From the NCBI GenBank assembly GCA_021018815.1, contig JAITYX010000059.1:620001-684000 (forward strand): DNA of 64,000 bases, read 5' to 3'. The stretch is from Talinum fruticosum (Eukaryota; Streptophyta; Magnoliopsida; Caryophyllales; Talinaceae). A model generated the notes under the pieces. That model saw nothing but the letters and a program-made list of their open reading frames with translations, made no database searches and had not been told where the DNA came from. The position numbers were made by a program, and so were the translations under genes. Shown piece by piece: positions 11,443 to 24,300 of the stretch (position 1 is the first letter of the stretch; every line of letters begins with the position of its first letter).

Positions 11443-13598
11443 TCATTCCTTGCTAAGGTCAATCCCGCCTTCTTTGCAACAGCATCCAGGCCATTCTTCT
11501 CAATAGTCTTCAAAGCCTTGGTCGATAACCTAAGCTTCACATATCTCTTACCAGCTTCCCACCAGACTTTCTTGTATTGAAGGTTGACAAACTGCAATTT
11601 CTTTGTTTTGTGATTTGAGAAGGAGACCTTGTTCGCCTTGTTTGATTTTTTCCCAGTGAAGGGGCATACTCTCCCTAATAACCAGTCAAGTCATGAAGTC
11701 AAACCTCAGACAGCTAAAACAACACCACTCAGCATAGATCCCGACTTAGTAGGATCTTAGAAAGCTAAAACATGGATCAGATTTGAAATAGCAATCTCAA
11801 ACACAGTTTGATCCATCTGCGGATTTCTGTAACAGTCAATAACAAGTAGAAAATGTGAATTATACAATAAACAATATAAAAGTAAATGTCCGTGATATGA
11901 AAATGTGCAAAGTGAAACCGATTCATCAAAAATTTGGCAGCTTCACCTGACATGAACTTGCTTGACATATCAGGGAGAATGTACTTATAGATTATCTGTG
12001 TAGAGTCCATTCGCTTATATGGCGTGATGTTTCCAATAGTCAAGCCCAGTTTGTTACCCGAAAGTTTTGAAAGGTGAAGATGATTGAATACAAAACACCG
12101 CCATCACCCAATGTGGGTTTCGAACACAGGAAGGTCAGGGGAAGTCAATAATCACTGAGCTCTGCCCATACACGAGCCGTCAAAAGACACTGGGACAACT
12201 CCACAAAGGTATTGAAAAAAAGGTAAACCTGAAAGTACAACCTAACACTCATAGCTTTTGTGTAGACTATCGCCTAAAAAGGAAAGAGGAAACCCAGCCA
12301 AGCTAGCAGCAAACCAAGAATCAGAATCAAGAGGTAGAAGGAGAAAACTTGTTCACATACAAGCTCTATGTAGAAATCCAGTACAGTTAGACATCTGGCA
12401 TTTCTCTCAGATATTACTAGGATAGCTCAACCTCTATATGAACGATGCACATAACACTGAACCATCAAAAGTCACCTAAAAAGACAGTATCCAATTATAT
12501 TAACTCGACAATTGAAGAAAATGCCCCCACGAAACTCACACAAGTAATGATTCACCCTTTAGGACCGCCTCAATAGAACAATAGTCTTTCCAATCGTTCT
12601 CAACCACCCCAATTCTGAACAAAATTATGTAAATATGATACTTTTTGTATTTACAAGTGCACAGAAAGAATTCGGGAAACCAAAAGACTGATGATGAAGC
12701 AACATTTTGCATTGTTACAAGAACATGTGATCAATTAACAACATTTTCTCAAATGCAAAGAAAGCACATCTTAGGAAGCCAGCCACTCTATTTGTGTGGA
12801 ATTGCCGCTTTTTGACTAACAGTTTTAAGGAGACAAAATCCCAGAAACTGAAATTGAAGAAAAATGTATTTCCTAGAAGAAGAGGCTAGGGCCATCAAAA
12901 GCATTATCATTCATCACCACTCATTTCCCCAAGAATTCACCGATAAATGAATGGTTAACCTAATTTCATCCCTTGCTGACAGAGCCTCAGTAAGTTAATC
13001 GACATGAATCAAGCATATGAACTACAACCAACACCCCCTCCTCTCCCTCCCCTCCCCCCAAAAAAAAAACAAAACCCTACTCTCAACTACCACGCAAAAT
13101 GAAGTGCCTTTTATCCATAACCGCCCAGATAAACCCATTTTTTTAAAAAAAAAATCCCCTACAGAGGTTAGGGATTGATGACACAAAGGAAGCAACCATG
13201 GTACCAATAAGGCCAAGAGCCAGAAGAAAGCAAAGAAATCCACCAATCAACATTGAAAAAGTAAAAACGCACCCAACAAATAAAATGTGAACACAGGCAA
13301 ACCCATCAAAGCTTAAATTATAAACATACATAACAAAACAAGCGAATTAATTTATTTTTGAAAGAAAAGGGGAAATGGGCTTACGAGCAACAGGCTGAAG
13401 TGAAGGCCTGGGTTGGGAAGAGATGGGTTTGTTAATCGTGAGGAGTTGAGGGTTGGAAATTTTGAGACCGCTCAATTGAGAGGTGACGAAGCTGAGCTCG
13501 GAAACTGGCTTTGCCTTGAGGGATGATGAGCTTGAGATTTGGGGTTTATGGAAGCATACACTTCTGGGGTTGCTTATCAACATCGCTGATGCCGCCAT
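11443..13598 (-). CDS. RPL28: Plastid large ribosomal subunit protein bL28c, two exons
   Basis: Exon 1 is 13598-13385 (214 nt) and exon 2 is 11674-11443, joined by a 1.7-kb intron in phase 1 (CTC|GTAAGC ... TTAG|GGAGAG). Exon 1 encodes a Ser-rich chloroplast transit peptide starting [14 protein letters not shown]. The mature protein begins near [16 protein letters not shown] and contains the bL28 signatures [31 protein letters not shown] and [19 protein letters not shown]. The expected size is ~148 residues. The protein is nuclear-encoded and works in the chloroplast 50S subunit. Near the end, at 11,465-11,468, the frame is one base short of the family ending, so the sequence as given reads past the expected TGA (11,443-11,445) to a TAA at 11,427-11,429 and gains an aberrant tail. 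Confidence 0.93.
13054..13069. repeat. C6A10 tract in the RPL28 intron
   Basis: Six C then ten A, preceded by a CT-rich stretch. The tract belongs to the recurrent C-run/A-run set. Confidence 0.9.
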
Positions 13599-13600
13599 TT

Positions 13601-13603
13601 TTA

Positions 13604-13631
<28 letters not shown>
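13601..13631. repeat. (CT)n microsatellite in the RPL28 5' UTR
   Basis: About 14 CT units just upstream of the RPL28 start codon on the plus strand, read as (GA)n in the transcript leader. GA/CT leaders are common in plant housekeeping genes. A similar repeat precedes the cyanase start. Confidence 0.85.
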
Positions 13632-13634
<3 letters not shown>

Positions 13635-15323
13635 CCCTGTGCGTTTGCCTCTGTTATCTGCTATCCGAAGCTCTGAAATAGGTGGTGGATGGTATCCATC
13701 CGCCTTCCCTTTCCCCTCCTTTTTTATTTCTTTTTCAATTTTATTTTATTTGTTTAATTAAGGAGTTAGGATTAAGAATTCTTTTTTTTTTTTTTTTTTT
13801 TTTTACTTTGGGGTCAAGGGCTCAAAGCTCATTTCCAAAACTAATGCTCAAAACTGAAATCCAAGTTCACCACATAAATTGTAACATGATAGCACTCTCA
13901 TTTAGAATGAGAACATATGCCATATCGATAAGTATATAATAATATTAATGAGGTTTTAGTTTAGTGGTCAACTCTAAAATATTGGATATATTAATTATCA
14001 TATTAGATACCGTTCTTTTTTATTATATTGTATTATTTTTTCGTACCTTTTCTGGACCAAAATAAAACAAACTAATAAAATACACAATAATAAATGAGAG
14101 TAGTTTTTTTAATATAATTTTTTATGGCTAATGATTTGATTAATATATAGAAAGAAAATTTAATGTTGGGTTTTCCCTTTCTCTGATAATAAGTTATAGA
14201 TCATTCTAATTTACAGGAGGGAGATGGAATTAAATCAATTTTGTGATGTCTATACTACTAAAGGTGACATTCATCTCAAAAACTTATGAACCAAAGAACG
14301 TCCAACCATCCCCTTCAACAACTGCTTAATAATAACATTTTTCTAAATTTTTAATTTGAATTTAGTTTTAACCTGAATTTGAACTTATACAATTTAATTG
14401 ATTTGAAAACAAATTGAATATTGGACAAGATATTTTTCAGATATAAATCTTGCCCAAATCAAAACTTTTGCACCCATTAAATAATCTACATTGGACCGAT
14501 TGTTAGGGCTAAATGGAAAGGTCTGTATTAGGATGTTTGTGTCATGCATGAGACGCTTTGCAACCACAAATAAAAACAGCCTAATCAGTTGCATTTACCC
14601 TTTCACTCAATAATAATAAACATAAATTATATCTTTGAATTGTCATACCTTGTGCAGCTAGTTTTGATTCATACAAATGGTAAATTCGCAGGGCAAAGAC
14701 AACCCCGGTGCGCGCTGAAATAAGACAACGTAAAATAAGAATGTGTACCCTTGTTATGCTGAAAGATCTGTAGTTCAGAAACCGCAGTGTGTTGAAACCT
14801 CAATCTCAATTCTCAACCTAAGTTCCAAGTTGCAACCCATGGCACGAGCCACAGGGCACAACACAACTGCTTCATATGGACATATGTCGCAGCAAATCAA
14901 CCCAGTCAAGAAGACAATAACCATTACACGAAATGTAACCTGAAAGGAAAGCCGTTAGTAACAAGTACTTTCCAACATCTACAAAAAGAGACTCATCTAC
15001 TATGTTTTCCTTGTTCCATTTTTGAGGATAAAGGAGAAAATGTTTCACTACAGCCTACAGGGTTCATCTTCTGATTGAGTGCTACTACATGCATGTCAAT
15101 GTGTAGTCCCATCCCATAAGAGCCTGACAAAATCGATGTAATGTCATCGCCACACAGATTTATGCTTCATTAAACGGCGCTTTGGAACCTGCCGCCCTTT
15201 GGGTAAGTTCCGCTACTCACAAATAAAATCACTAAATCATCGAAAATATAGGGGACAGATTAAACAATATCCCAAACTGTACCCTGTCTCAAGCAACAAG
15301 AACCTCAGATCCCCGAAAAATGA
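13632..15323. other. RPL28 upstream region and 3' flank of the U2AF-like gene
   Basis: About 1.7 kb without a coding gene. It includes the RPL28 promoter side (T-run at 13,782-13,804) and AT-rich intergenic DNA to ~14,640. A more GC-balanced stretch at 14,700-15,323 is probably the 3' UTR of the minus-strand U2AF-like gene. No RNA gene or clear transposon ends are seen. Confidence 0.45.
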
Positions 15324-18300
15324 TCATTTAGGAAACCTTGCTCGGTAGGCATTAAGCGGTACATACTGCACCGTCACAACCCGATTGTCAAAAACACGCC
15401 CATGCAAACAATGAGCAGCCTGGCATGAAGCCTCAGATCTCCTGAACTCCACCAATACACAACCAACCTCAAATACATCCCCAATTTCACAAACACTCTC
15501 GTTCTTGACACCATTTTCAGTTGCTCCCATGTTTGAAGTTGCACTGTCCTTTGCTGCAGGAACTACTTCCTCTAGTTTGTGGTTGCTTTTACCAAACTCC
15601 TGTATATCCTCTACACATGAGATTTCACCATCACCTGATTTATCAACTGTCTTCTGAATAGGGAACAACTCACTCTCCTGGATATGCACTTCCTCACAGA
15701 CTTCATCAGAACTCTCCATTTGTCCTGTATCATTAACAGTTGAACCCTCGATTGTGGTTAATGCTTGTTGGTGATTAGCAGCTCCATCGTCCTGGTTTTT
15801 GGGAACAATTTTGTTAACTTCCACAATATCTTCAACACTGTTGCTTCCGGCAGCTCCCAGTTCCACAGCTATGGAAGGAGTTTCAGGGTCGGAATCATGA
15901 TCAACACTTTCTTTGACATTATGCCCTTCATGTTCTTCAATTTTGCTTGATGTTTTCACTCCAGTACCACCTCCACTATCGTGATCTACACAGCCTTCCA
16001 TCGATTTCACATCCAAATGGCGACCCTCGGGGTCTCTTTCTTCCACAGACTGGAGTGCTATAGTATCATTGACAACTTCCTCCGTTTCTGAAATGGCCAT
16101 ATGAACATTGACAGTTTTTACAACATTAATGGATACAACAGAGCCAAACCTGCAAAAAAGGAGAGGGTAAGAGATGAAAAAGGAGCGGCATCGAGAACAT
16201 ACAGGATTCTTCCTTAACCAGTTTCTGTGACCAGCCCTCAGATACACAAGTACACTTCAAACTGAATCAACAAATCGATGGAACTTCCAGAAATAGGTAT
16301 TTTTACCCTCTGACCCAAACATGTGTGATCCGTGTCCCAACGTCTAGCAACATAGATAACAATACTAAGCATATGAAAATATATCCTAAATCTGTACCTG
16401 GAACATTCTAATCGTACATCTTCCACAATCTCTTCTAACTCTGTCTGTGACAACAGTTCTATTGCCTTCTGATCAAGCTGGATAATAACCAGGAGAGGAA
16501 ATTAACAGAAGAAAGAGCGAGACGCACTACACTAAGCCAGCATAAGATGCTTTCAAGTCAAAGTTGGGATTTACCACGTTATTAAGCTTCAAGACCTGTG
16601 TAGGCGTCTCAAGAAGGGGTTTCACATGCTTAGGTATTCCATAATTAGACCTCCTCCCAGAGTCTTCCTGCAGAACATCAATGTGCTTTTCATCAGTTAA
16701 TAAGCATACACCCTAATGCAGACGTAATTGAATGCTTTCTTCAACTCAATGACACAATTTCCCTTAGACATTAAGTAGCATGTAGTCAAGTCATCAAGTA
16801 CCACTGACGATATGTGTGGAACAGCCTGGGCTACAGTCAGCACTCTCCCACCCAATTTCATACCATTCAGGCCAGCACAAGCCTTCAATGTGACGGACTG
16901 ATCTGCATACTGTAGTAAACAAGAAACAGAGATGAGTTTTTTTATCAAACTGCATAAAATTAAATTTGGGAGAGAAGAGGAGATGGTTTTCAAAAGACAC
17001 TGAAACCTGAAACATGGTTATTCAATAGAAACCATTTTGTCATCCAAATGAATGAAATAAGACAAAAGCAGCTCTTCTTAAAGCCACATTACATGCTTTC
17101 TACAGTAAGATGACGAGACGAAAAGGGAAAAGGGGAATCCTGAAACTAACCAGAAGATAAACTTGCATAAAATTTGGCATAGATTTCAACCACATAATTT
17201 TTCAGATCAACACTACTTAATGATCACATTATCCATTGCCATAAACAATTTGAACAGCAGATAAATAGCTTTCCTTTACAAATCATTACCAATGGACTAA
17301 AAGGCAGCTTCCTCTTCTTCACCCCCTTTTCCAAAATAAGCATAATTGAGTATTGCAAAAGCACATTGAATACGATTTTGATTTGTAAAAGAAACCATGG
17401 CACATAACCTATTCACAGTGACATGCAGCTTTTACCCAACGCCAATGGGAGTTTTAATGAATTTACCCAAAACAGTAAGAAATCAACCAAAAGAAAGAAA
17501 TGACCACAGCAATATTTCGGACAGAAATGGGAAATACCTCTAAGAAAGCACATGGTTCATTGAGGTCTCTATTGACTTCAAAGTGGTAGGCCTTCAATGG
17601 TCCAAATGCACTAACAATCTCCATTATCTTGAGAAGATATCAAATAGTTCGCCAATTCAGAAAGTTAGAGATGAACGCGTCTAAGTTCCACGAAAAAGTT
17701 TACAGAATCTGTTACCAATCCAAATGTTAATCTCAACTATTACCATCTCAGAGGAAAGCCCTTCAGCAATTCCACCAATGAAGATCTGCATGGCCACAAC
17801 ATTCACATGCATAAGAACAATATGCAGATATACAGAACACTATTCCGGCAGATATTCTAAATCACGCATCAACAGACATAAGAATACAGAAAATACAACC
17901 AAAATACAAATCTGCATTTTTTAAGCTTGAATAAAAGTAGACAAAACCAAAATGCCTCTCCCGACTGCCTGCTTCCTTTCTATCAGGGTAGTAGACCCCA
18001 AAAAAAGGGCTTCTAAGTCACATATCCATGAAAGAGAGGTGAATCTGATACAAGAATAAGGGTTAGACTTGGGCCAATTCGGAAAATTTTAGTCTTTAGT
18101 CTATAAAGTGTCCGTTTCAATAGCCAAGTTAAAGGGTCACATCTAAAATGAAGGGACCAGTGGCCATTTTCACTCAATTATAATGAAAGGTCAAGTTGTC
18201 ATTTTATGGTTCCAATGTGAAGTAGTAAACAGTTAATTTCCAATTAAAGATCCCATGGAAATAGACTTTATATGCTCTTGTTATACGCTAAAATTGCAAA

Positions 18301-21300
18301 AAAAAAAAAAAAAAAGGGTTGTAAATATTTGAAGCTTTCTCTTAACCTGCCTTAGGTAAGTACCTCATGAATCACAGGAGGTATTAGGACACTCATCTGA
18401 TGCAGTATGGTAAAATTTGCTCTAGTGCAGACCACAGTTCAAACAACAAACTAAAGCTCCTTAACTTGGAACTTTTGGCCAAAAAGAATTACGTAAACAA
18501 AATTGTTGAATAAAAGTGAATGAGATGAAATTCGCAGTTGCCCCAACCGAGGGGCCACCAGCACCCATTACGAGAAAGCCTCTAACACTTTAAGAGGTCA
18601 AGATTCAGACAGAATCCTGTACTTCTGTTGTTGATCCAGTTAGAACTCTAAAGTACACATCAAATTTCTTATGATATTGGATTTTTCCTCATACTCACTC
18701 CATATGAAGCCATCCAAATTTATAGCTATACATCCTTGCATGCCCACATTTACAGAATGTAATGATTCACTAGTCAAAAGGCTGTTGAGAAAGCATTTGC
18801 TCATCACACATGACAGGAAAGATGAATTGGTAGATAAAAGAGAAGGAAGGGGAAATGCACATTCTGGCTAAACCATTTCAGTTGTCTACGGCTCATTTGA
18901 GAAATACCCAATCTGCCCCTCTTCATTCCACAGGAAAAATGAGAGCTAATGATAGGATAGGTATTGTGAACTATCTGCTTCTGCACAACACTTTAACTGT
19001 AGTTCTCATACACAGTTCGCAATTTTGCACAATTGAAAAGTGAAATTTTCAGCAAACTGTTTTCACATGACAGAACAGAAGACTTCATACAACAGATGAG
19101 CTTATACTTTCTAAAGCAGCTCTTATCTTTTTATAAGCGAGACTTTGACATAATTGGTACATTCAACAAACAGGACCCCATTCAGAGACTAATGAAACAA
19201 AAATAGTGCACTGTGTGGCATCCTGAATAAGAAAGTCTTTCAAGTTAGGAAGCATATTTCCCAGGTTGGGATAGATGCACTGAAATACTCTCAGACAAAC
19301 TTTATTATGAGATATCAGAGATGTATCTGAAAGAATCACATGCTCAAGAGCAGCCCCAGCTAAGTAATATTAAACTTCCAGCTTGATTTATGGAAGTGAG
19401 TATTAACCTTGGAGAATAGGGGAATACATGTGATACATATCTATCCCCCATAACACAGCAAATAAGATCAGGGGAAGACTAGCTCAAAGTGTCTTCTCTC
19501 GAAAGAGGTTTAGAATAGACTTCCCAACAGATTTCTAGAGATATTTACTAAGGAGGGAACAAGGGCACATGAGTTAGAGTGGATCATCTCCAGCACCAAG
19601 CTGAAGAATACATGATCAATATAGATAGCTGAGAGCAACAGCAGAATCATCCAGCCTATGATGCATGACAATTCATTGAGATTCATTGTATTTAGCAAGT
19701 GTAACATGACAACAACAGCATGAGGTCGCAGGGAGCTGTCTCAGAAACATATATTTAATCTAAAAACAAAAGCTATCATAAAAAAGTTTGAAATAGGTAT
19801 CCACTCAGGTGCATCAGAGTGGCAGCTGGCTTATTTGTGTCTAGATAATGATGGTAACTCGGTAGGAGGTTTACAGCTTTACTTTCATGAGTGCAAGTAG
19901 CGGTTGCTACCACTTTTATCGCCATCTTTTTCCCTGTCCTTGAAATCCTTCCTAAGTTGGAGAAGCCTCTTTTATGGGGTTTGTCTTTCCAATCTTATTG
20001 AATATTTTGTTGCACATAAATTCTTTAATTGAAACAACTTCTCTGCTTAATCAGGGGGAATGTTCCAACAGAAACCATATCGGTCTGTTATCATTGTCCT
20101 TAATATTTATGTTAGAGAAATAATGAATTAAAATCTAAAAATAGAAAATTCCTCCATGGATTAAACAGAGTACGAGAAGCTACTCATCTTGCCATACCCT
20201 CCAAAACTACCACAAAAGCAAGAAACATAAGTCCCAAACATTGAAAAGAAGTACAAGAACACCTCAAGCCTGGAAAAATGGAAAGAATCTATGACATACA
20301 GTTTGACCAGAAGCAAAGCAAGTTTACAAAAATCTAAAAGAGACACATAAAATAAGTCCAAATGCTACAACATGCATACCTTGTGAGGAGAATCCTTCAC
20401 AATACCACTGATTGCATCATCTCGAGCCTTTGATTTCTCTGAAGATCCACTCTGCATGAAAATAGCAACTGTCTGAAAACCTGCTCCATGAATGGTAACC
20501 AAAATATACCTCAGAAATGGCAAAACCAGCAGCAGAAGCACTTTATTTTCCAGAAAAGATGGCCAATGAGTAAAAACGCCTACAGAGTATCAGAAAATGA
20601 CTATAGCAAACTAGTTAGCAACCAGAAACACACTTGCCAACTTCCTTTTCCTATTTTTCCTTTTTTTCTTTTCTATTTCTTTTTTTTGGGAGGCGGGGGG
20701 GTTTGGAGGTGGAGGTGAAAAATGTAGAACATAGATATGACAAAGGCCCTCAGTCAAAGTAACAACTCACAAGTCACACTGAAGGATTTGGTATCATGCA
20801 CCAAACTCTGGAAAAGGTTTAGATCAAAATAAGTGTAATGCTAGATGCACCATTTCCTGTTGACCTCATGATTTAGATGAATAAGCAAACCAAAATATAA
20901 GCACATACCTTGGAAAAACAGCAAATGAAATATAAATTCTCAAATTTAGGACCATGACTGTCAACTGCATATGGCAAAGAATGCACAAATTGCAAGACAT
21001 GTTTACAAGGAAAAACACTATGGGTTGTAAGACCAAATTTCTTATTGATGTCAATAACATTTGCCATTGGCAATGTCTTTCATGATTACTGCACACTCAA
21101 CAGTTTTTATGGCAAAGAATGAAGATACCTCAGGCTGCTTTAAAGTAGAATGAAATCAACTCAAAAGACATTTTGAAGAATTATGCACACTTATACATCA
21201 AACAACCCAGTTTGTTTGAAAAGAATTGCTGGTTTACTGGTGTTCCATTTAGTTGTAAGGCTGCAAGCTGTAAGGAGCTATAAGAAGTTCTAAGGTATAA

Positions 21301-24300
21301 GGAAATTCTAAAGTATAAGGACTGTAAGAAGCTGTGAGGTTCTAAGCTAAAGCTAAATAGAACAAGGCCTTAGACTAGCCACTGAAACCACATAAATTGT
21401 TGCCAGTTGGGACTTGAGACTAAAAATGGCCTGGACTAAGGATTTCCTTCTCTGTTTCTGTGCAATGAAATCAAATACAGAGTATAAGGCACTGAAATTG
21501 TGGTGTCTTTATCTAGAGGCCCAGACCCTATAAACATAAATAAAATGTGCCACAAAGCAACTCAGCAAAAATTAGAGTGCAATGATTAGCTAGTTTTACA
21601 AAGGCCCTGTTCCATTTCGCTGTAAGGAGCGGTAAGAAGCTGTAAAGAAAACTATATGGAGTTGTACGTAGCACTAAGATAGTTGTAAAGTTGGTTATAA
21701 AAAGTTGTACTGTAAGCGGCTGTAAGATAGTTATAAAATTAGTTATAAAACGTTGTACCGTAAGCAACTGTAAGGAGTCGTAAGAAGTTGTAAGCTAAAG
21801 CTAAATGAAACAGGGCCAAAATCGCCGAATGGGCACCTTGTTGTCTATTAAGAACTTGAAAAATATCTTTTGACAGTTGAAAGACGTCAAATAATTCCTT
21901 TGAAATCGGCTTGATAAAACTCATTACTCGCTCATGATTTATGAACTAATTTCCACAATAAGCATATTAGGTGATTAGCAATAAGCAAAAGAAGACGAAT
22001 AAACAGGAAGGACAGTCACGCTGCAACAGGAGAGGACAATACAATACAATTAATTCACCAGAAAAAGCAATTATATAAAGTACAAACGAGAACTTGCGTA
22101 AATATCGGAAGCTAATCATGAGCAACTAAAGGGGAGCAACTAGATGAACACCAACATGCGAGGATCCTGCTGACGCAGGGTTGGGGGAAATCCATTTATA
22201 ACCATCTTTTCCATAACAAGCAAAAAGGCCATCTTCATTTTGAAAGGAGAAAATTAAATGAATCAAAAATTAACAATTGTGAAAGAAACATAACCAAGGA
22301 CTATGAATACTTGAGAAATCATAAATGATGAAGACAAACAAAATGTCAAGAAAAGTAGTTGAAAAATAAAGCCATATGCAAAGCCATATTCAGAAGGTGA
22401 ACCCCAAATGCTTGGAAGAAACAAGAAAAGATAAGAGTTAAACTTAAATCAATATTTATGATTGACTCACAATAATGTCAGTCTATAACATCAACAGGAG
22501 CATTAAATCAAAACACCCACCACCAATCAATAAATTATCTAATAGCCAAAACAGGGCCTCAAATTTAGTTAAAAAAGCTGTGAACACGTCAAATTTGTCA
22601 CTACACCTGGAGTCTCCTTAATTATGAGTCAGCTTCCTCAACACCCTTTATGTGAAATTGTGAATAACGACAGACCCAAGATAAACACCCTATGTAAAAG
22701 ATTCCAATAAGGAAGTCAGAACATTTGATGCAGATATGCGGCATGTTGCATAAGAAACAAGTTAAAGGCACTAGAGAAAGAAACAAGTTAAAGGCACTAG
22801 AGAAAGAAACAAAAATGATCACAAACAAGTAAAAACACACAAAGCACCAGCAATAAATTGGAAAGGGGCTTAGGGAAGCACCTCAAAGCCAGCCATATTC
22901 TCAGGTAAACCCAATTAAAGAGCAAAGCAGCATTCAAGCAATGACGGCATGCTCAAATACTTAGAATGTTGTACCACCCCCCCAAAAAAAAAAGAAACCA
23001 ACCCCAAATGCATAGAAGCACACACTTCACGACAAAGTATAACCAAGATCATCAAAAAAAGGGCTTTTGTTTTCCACTTTTTCTTCATCTCTTCTCAACA
23101 TGGCAAGCACACTGACATGTACAATTGTATAATCACCATTACAGTACAACACCTTCTATTTTCTTTTTTAGTCAATGTATAAATTAGTTAACATAGTGCC
23201 ATCAAGGAATTTTTTATTTAAGTTTTACATAGAGCTTAGATTAGAACTGCTTCACTTTTTAGGGTGTTGTTCAGGCAGGATCTATCATAAAGAAGCAAAC
23301 CTCGAAAGCCCAAGCACCCATTTGATTCATATAAAAACAAGACAATTCAAATTTGTCCAGAAAGGTTGGTATAAAATTTTAAAAACACAACAAATTTATT
23401 TTCCAAATGGCAATTAAAAAAGAAGACTTGGACATCGGTTTCAACTTCGATATCCTTTTTTTGGGGGCGGGGCTTGGTGGGGTATATAACTGTGATGTGA
23501 TTAGATTTTCCAATTGCCAATAGAACTAATTGAAATCTCAGTCATTGCTTAATCTGGTGTGAGAGAAATAGAATCCTTTAAGGGAGTGGAGACATCTTTG
23601 CGGCCCTGTAAGGATAATCTTATCAAGACTCTCTACTTGTGGGACAATGGGAACTTTTGCTCATCTTTTTTGATTTTGTGGACAATGTCCATATTGAATG
23701 TATATAGTCCTTTTGTAGGAAGCTAGCTTTGCATCCATCCTTTCTTACATTTATATAATTTTTTTTCCTTATCAGACAAAATTTTTTTGCTAATTTCTCA
23801 ACATGCAGGTAGTTCCAGGAGACAAATACAAGTGAAGCACATGCACAAGACTTTGCTGGTTAGAACTTGACACTGAAATTCATAAGTAAAAAACAAAATC
23901 CAATATAGAATAAAACAAATTATGGACAAGTATCTTGGATACAAATTTATTAATTAATCTCCAAATGCGTTCATTTTACAAATTAGTCATTGTTGTAAAT
24001 AAAATAAAGAATAAATAGTATATTCTCTTTCAATCCATAGACGGGCCTCAGAAAGGTACGGCAACAAAAAAAGACATGGGACTACAAGAGACACAACATA
24101 TAAAGACAATACTTCATAAAATCAAAGAAATGTAAGACCAATATTGAAAATGATAAAGAATATAAAAATTCATGAAAAGTCGCCAAACTAGCAAGAGATA
24201 CACGTTAATGCTTGTAGCCCCAAAGAAATTAAGCAACTAGATTCAAGAGATCAAACACATATTAGTTTCATACATATTACACGCCCTCCAAAACTAATTA

